This document shows positions 7,424 to 9,848 of a DNA stretch of 9,848 bases, piece by piece. Positions within the stretch are counted from its first letter, which is position 1. The number at the start of each line of letters is the position of its first letter. This stretch comes from CAZLWA01 sp964563165 (GTDB lineage: Bacteria > CLD3 > SB21). The position numbers were made by a program, and so were the translations under genes. Under the pieces are notes generated by a model that was not told where the DNA came from, did no database searches, and saw nothing but the letters and a program-made list of their open reading frames with translations. Where the stretch lies: the NCBI GenBank assembly GCA_964563165.1, contig CAZLWA010000027.1, positions 1 through 9,848 of the forward strand, in the 5' to 3' direction.

Positions 7424-8974
7424 TTATGTTTTATTCGGAATTTTACTCATGGCCCGTTCCGTCAGAGCGGTTATCGTCAGTGAAGGGTTCACGCCCACGT
7501 TCGCCGAGATCATTGAGCCGTCGCAGATGTACATATGGTCATAACCAAAAACACGGTTATCTTTGTCGATCACGCCTTCTTCGCGGTCCTTGCCCATGAC
7601 GCATCCTCCGAGAATGTGCGCCGTGGTCGGAATGCCGAGAATCGTTTCCGTCAGCAGCACGGTCGGTTTGCCGTTGACGATCTTCGCATACTCTTCTGCC
7701 AGAATTTTTGCCTCCGGGATGAAGGCGGTGGGGCTTTTTCCTTTTTCGAGCGACGAGCCCATACCGAACAAGCTTCCGGAGAATCGCAGTGTATCATTGA
7801 TCGTTTGCATGAACAAGAGTATTTGTGTTTTCTTCGCCCAGTCGGAAACAAAATAACATCTCAGGTTTTGGACCGGATGACGGGCGGCATCGAACATCAC
7901 TTTAATAATTCGGATAAAAGGATTGCTCCCGTGTGCCATGGGCGACATGATGAGCCGCCAGAATCCCGATCCGGCGGAATACCGGACGGGCTCGAGATGG
8001 CTGTGTTCGTCGGTATGCAGGATCGAACCGATCGCGATGCCGTCGGAAAAAACCGTTTTTTTGTCAAACGTGGTCACGCCAATCAGGCTTTCGGAATTCG
8101 TTCGAACATGCGAGCCGACCTTATCGGAAAGACCGGGCAGCGAAGATTTTTTCAACTTGAGCAGCAGTTTGACCGTTCCCAAAACGCCGCCTGCAAAGAT
8201 GATTCCTCGCGTTGTGAAAGCCCCTTTTTTATTCAAATAATGCGTGGATGATTTCCATTTTACGACATATCCGCCGTCACCGGCACTCACGTCATAAACT
8301 TCCGATTCTGCCTGGATCTTCGCACCATTTTGCTGGGCAAAATAAAGATAATTTTTGTCCAATGTATTTTTTGCGTTATGCCTGCAGCCGGTCATACAGC
8401 CGCCGCAAAAGATACAGCCGGCCCGGTCAGGTCCTTTTCCGTCGAAATACGGATCTTTGACGGTTACGCCGGGCTCGCCGAAATACACGGCAACATGGGT
8501 CGTTTCAAAATCTTTTTCTTTGCCGATCTTTTTTGACAGTTCCAGCAGCGCCCGGTCGCCGGTTTCCATCCGCGGATTCAGGGCAGTTCCAAGCATTTTC
8601 AATGCCGTCGAATAAAAAGGTTTCAGTTCATCTTCCCAATCGGCCAGATGCGCCCAGGTATCCGACTTGAAAAAATGGGATTTGGGAACGGGAAGCGTGT
8701 TCGCGTACACCAGGGAACCGCCGCCGACGCCCACTCCCGATAAGGTAGTCACATGACGAAAAAGTGTTATCTTGAAAAGTCCGAAAAATCGCAAGCCCGG
8801 CAGCCACAGCCATTTTCGTAAATTCCAATTCGTTTTCGGAAAATCTTCTGCATTGAGCCATTTGCCCTTTTCAATAACCAGGACCTTATAGCCTTTTTCC
8901 GATAGGCGCAAAGCCGAAACGGATCCGCCGAACCCGCTGCCGATTATAATATAATCGTAATCGAAATCTTCCAT
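7424..8974 (-). CDS. FAD-dependent GMC oxidoreductase, cholesterol oxidase-like (516 aa)
   Basis: This flavoenzyme probably oxidises an alcohol group on a hydrophobic, possibly sterol-like or terpenoid, substrate. It resembles the mycobacterial ChoD-type cholesterol oxidases along its whole length; a real sterol substrate is unproven. Numbered from the ATG at 8974, visible marks are the dinucleotide motif GSGFGG (12-17), a second FAD segment GVGVGGGSLVYANTL (80-94), and the C-terminal FAD segment around CDGSMISANVGVNPSL (484-499). His453 (TAHILGG) and Asn496 (VNPSL) match the conserved active-site His and Asn of cholesterol oxidases. Cys187, 190, 193 and 197 form CX2CX2CX3C, a ferredoxin-like spacing. 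No signal peptide is seen, so it is probably cytoplasmic or peripheral to the membrane. The frame also allows a TTG start at 8986 (4 extra residues), but the ATG leaves the usual short lead before the FAD strand and has a weak GAG upstream. It follows a terminator, so it is probably transcribed separately from the beta-barrel gene. Confidence 0.92.
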   Translation of the reverse strand: MEDFDYDYIIIGSGFGGSVSALRLSEKGYKVLVIEKGKWLNAEDFPKTNWNLRKWLWLPGLRFFGLFKITLFRHVTTLSGVGVGGGSLVYANTLPVPKSHFFKSDTWAHLADWEDELKPFYSTALKMLGTALNPRMETGDRALLELSKKIGKEKDFETTHVAVYFGEPGVTVKDPYFDGKGPDRAGCIFCGGCMTGCRHNAKNTLDKNYLYFAQQNGAKIQAESEVYDVSAGDGGYVVKWKSSTHYLNKKGAFTTRGIIFAGGVLGTVKLLLKLKKSSLPGLSDKVGSHVRTNSESLIGVTTFDKKTVFSDGIAIGSILHTDEHSHLEPVRYSAGSGFWRLIMSPMAHGSNPFIRIIKVMFDAARHPVQNLRCYFVSDWAKKTQILLFMQTINDTLRFSGSLFGMGSSLEKGKSPTAFIPEAKILAEEYAKIVNGKPTVLLTETILGIPTTAHILGGCVMGKDREEGVIDKDNRVFGYDHMYICDGSMISANVGVNPSLTITALTERAMSKIPNKT

Positions 8975-8993
8975 GAATATTCTCAAAGAGTTT

Positions 8994-9025
8994 AAAAAAA
9001 TAGCGCCGGATTTTCATTCAGCGCT
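8994..9025 (-). terminator. Intrinsic terminator after the beta-barrel gene
   Basis: On the minus strand AGCGCTG (9025-9019) pairs with CGGCGCT (9008-9002) in a 7-bp stem containing one G-U pair and a 10-nt loop, followed by A and seven Ts (9001-8994). The stem begins 27 bp past the stop codon at 9053. It ends the ATP-grasp/beta-barrel transcript and leaves only about 19 bp before the GMC start, so GMC expression must come from read-through or from a promoter overlapping the end of the upstream gene. Confidence 0.7.
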
Positions 9026-9052
9026 GTATCTGCTATTCAATGGGTGAATTGG

Positions 9053-9502
9053 TCAATTAAACCAAAACCTCATTCCAAGCCCGGCATTGAGATCAAATCT
9101 CGTTGCCGGGGATAATGCTAATTTGGGCACGACCTCCAAAAACAAATCCAAAGGCGAATGGGCAAACTCGTAATCAATTCCCACCGGGACCCGGACGCCC
9201 AGGCCCAATTTACGACTGAACAATACCGCCCCTCCGATACCGTAGTAAATCGGCAGTTTTCCCTTTTCCACATTGAAAAGATCGAATTGATGCAGAACAA
9301 AATCGGCCTGCGCTTGAAAAGCGCTGGTCTTTCCGAATGACCATGCCGCGGCGAGGTCAACGGCCGTTGACCCGGAAAGCCAATATTTGCCGCTCAATCC
9401 CGTCGGCTCGCCTATGATAACGCCGAGTCCAAATCCTTTGTTTTGCGCTAAAGAGGTTCCCGTGCAAAGCACGACAAGCCCGATTGCCGCAAGTCGCATC
9501 AT
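9053..9502 (-). CDS. Small exported outer-membrane beta-barrel protein, DUF3996/BAPKO_0422-like (149 aa)
   Basis: This is a small exported protein that probably forms an 8-stranded-type barrel in the outer membrane; its function is unknown. Residues 1-19 are a clear Sec signal peptide with a consensus cut after SLA and before Gln20. The mature part alternates Gly/aromatic/hydrophobic residues (GFGLGVIIGEPTGLSGKYW, then PIYYGIGGAVLF, GVRVPVGIDYEF, LFLEVVPKLAL) and ends in GLGMRFWFN, an aromatic-rich terminus typical of barrel proteins, although with Asn last. The pattern of GEPTGLSGKYWL, a YYGIGG strand, a GVRVPVG strand and LDLFLEVVP resembles the DUF3996/BAPKO_0422 outer-membrane family; this is recognised by pattern only. 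Two adjacent Met codons (9502 and 9499) compete; AAGGGAAG upstream sits about 10-12 nt from the first, so 9502 is used. It starts 22 bp after the ATP-grasp stop, implying cotranscription. Confidence 0.8.
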   Translation of the reverse strand: MMRLAAIGLVVLCTGTSLAQNKGFGLGVIIGEPTGLSGKYWLSGSTAVDLAAAWSFGKTSAFQAQADFVLHQFDLFNVEKGKLPIYYGIGGAVLFSRKLGLGVRVPVGIDYEFAHSPLDLFLEVVPKLALSPATRFDLNAGLGMRFWFN

Positions 9503-9524
9503 GATTTTTCTGCTTCCCTTGGAA

Positions 9525-9848
9525 TTATTTGGACTGATACAGCGGTCTGTTATTCGAAAATGACGTGATGAAATCGCCCCACGTCAGATTATTTTGTCCG
9601 TCTTTATGCGCTTTCGCCCGGCGAATGGCCATCTGCGCGGCATGTTCCACGATCCATTTAAAATTCTCTTCGCCGACGGATTTTAATTCCGCATCCGGTG
9701 CCGGATTGCAGAAATCAATGGCGTACGGCGTTCCGTTGCGTATCGCCAATTCGACCGTGTTAAAATCATACCCAAGCCCCTGGCATAGCTTCAAAACATA
9801 TTCCGTCACCTTAGCTTCCAGCTTTATTACGGCGTCGCTTTTCGCGCC
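9525..9848 (-). CDS. ATP-grasp family protein, C-terminal 107 residues (5' end outside window)
   Basis: Only the C-terminal part is visible; the frame is open to the window edge at 9848 and stops at TAA (9525-9527). The segment LGYDFNTVELAIRNG followed by PYAIDFCNPAPD looks like the last strands of an ATP-grasp catalytic domain, where Glu and the D-x-x-N group would bind Mg-ATP. A helical tail follows (SVGEENFKWIVEHAAQMAI). ATP-grasp enzymes join a carboxylate to an amine or thiol via an acyl phosphate; the substrate of this one cannot be told from the fragment. A GTG at 9807-9809 could be read as a start, but the in-frame upstream residues continue as sensible protein and that start would cut the fold, so I treat it as internal. 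The beta-barrel gene follows 22 bp downstream. Confidence 0.75.
   Translation of the reverse strand, partial: GAKSDAVIKLEAKVTEYVLKLCQGLGYDFNTVELAIRNGTPYAIDFCNPAPDAELKSVGEENFKWIVEHAAQMAIRRAKAHKDGQNNLTWGDFITSFSNNRPLYQSK

Noticed and set aside
7535..8251. 238-residue plus-strand open frame antisense to the GMC gene
   Set aside because: It lies wholly inside a clearly recognisable GMC oxidoreductase on the other strand, shows no domain, and its Arg/His/Cys-rich make-up is typical of an antisense shadow.
8975..8986. TTG start extending the GMC protein by four residues
   Set aside because: No Shine-Dalgarno sequence precedes it, while the ATG at 8974 leaves the usual short N-terminus before the FAD-binding strand.

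Overview
The window holds five protein genes and two gene-free stretches with structure of their own. It looks like chromosomal DNA from a Gram-negative bacterium, most likely in or near the Bacteroidota/Chlorobiota/Ignavibacteria (FCB) assemblage. The evidence is a roughly 2,050-residue secreted alpha-2-macroglobulin whose thioester and C-terminal segments resemble the long Bacteroidota-type form, a small exported beta-barrel protein, and moderate GC. This assignment is inferred from family resemblance alone. No ribosomal marker, transposase, integrase, phage gene, tRNA or CRISPR array was seen.

Layout, left to right. A membrane-anchored alpha/beta hydrolase on the minus strand (1-801) runs off the left edge. 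The 371-bp divergent spacer (802-1172) holds a tandem 10-bp repeat, a 25% GC stretch, and a 67% GC block that can fold into three consecutive hairpins. A short minus-strand reading frame with protein-like composition (921-1085) crosses the sharp composition boundary and may be a gene remnant or part of an interspersed repeat. A strong ribosome binding site then leads into the large plus-strand alpha-2-macroglobulin gene (1173-7334), which fills about 63% of the window. It has a signal peptide, a helical N-terminal region, several macroglobulin domains, an unusual Ala/Gly/Lys-rich insert at the expected bait-region position, an intact CAEQ thioester and the C-terminal domain.

The right third is all minus strand. 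In transcription order it holds the C-terminal part of an ATP-grasp protein (9848-9525, entering from outside the window), a small outer-membrane beta-barrel protein 22 bp downstream (9502-9053), an intrinsic terminator, and a cholesterol-oxidase-like GMC oxidoreductase with a four-cysteine cluster (8974-7424). The oxidoreductase converges on the macroglobulin gene across an 89-bp spacer containing a perfect 14-bp palindrome.

No single pathway links these genes. The macroglobulin is probably a periplasmic or surface protease trap, the hydrolase and GMC oxidoreductase are probably enzymes acting on lipids or other hydrophobic substrates, and the ATP-grasp/beta-barrel pair looks like the tail of an operon. 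The least explained material is the 802-1172 spacer and the bait-like insert at 4722-4960.
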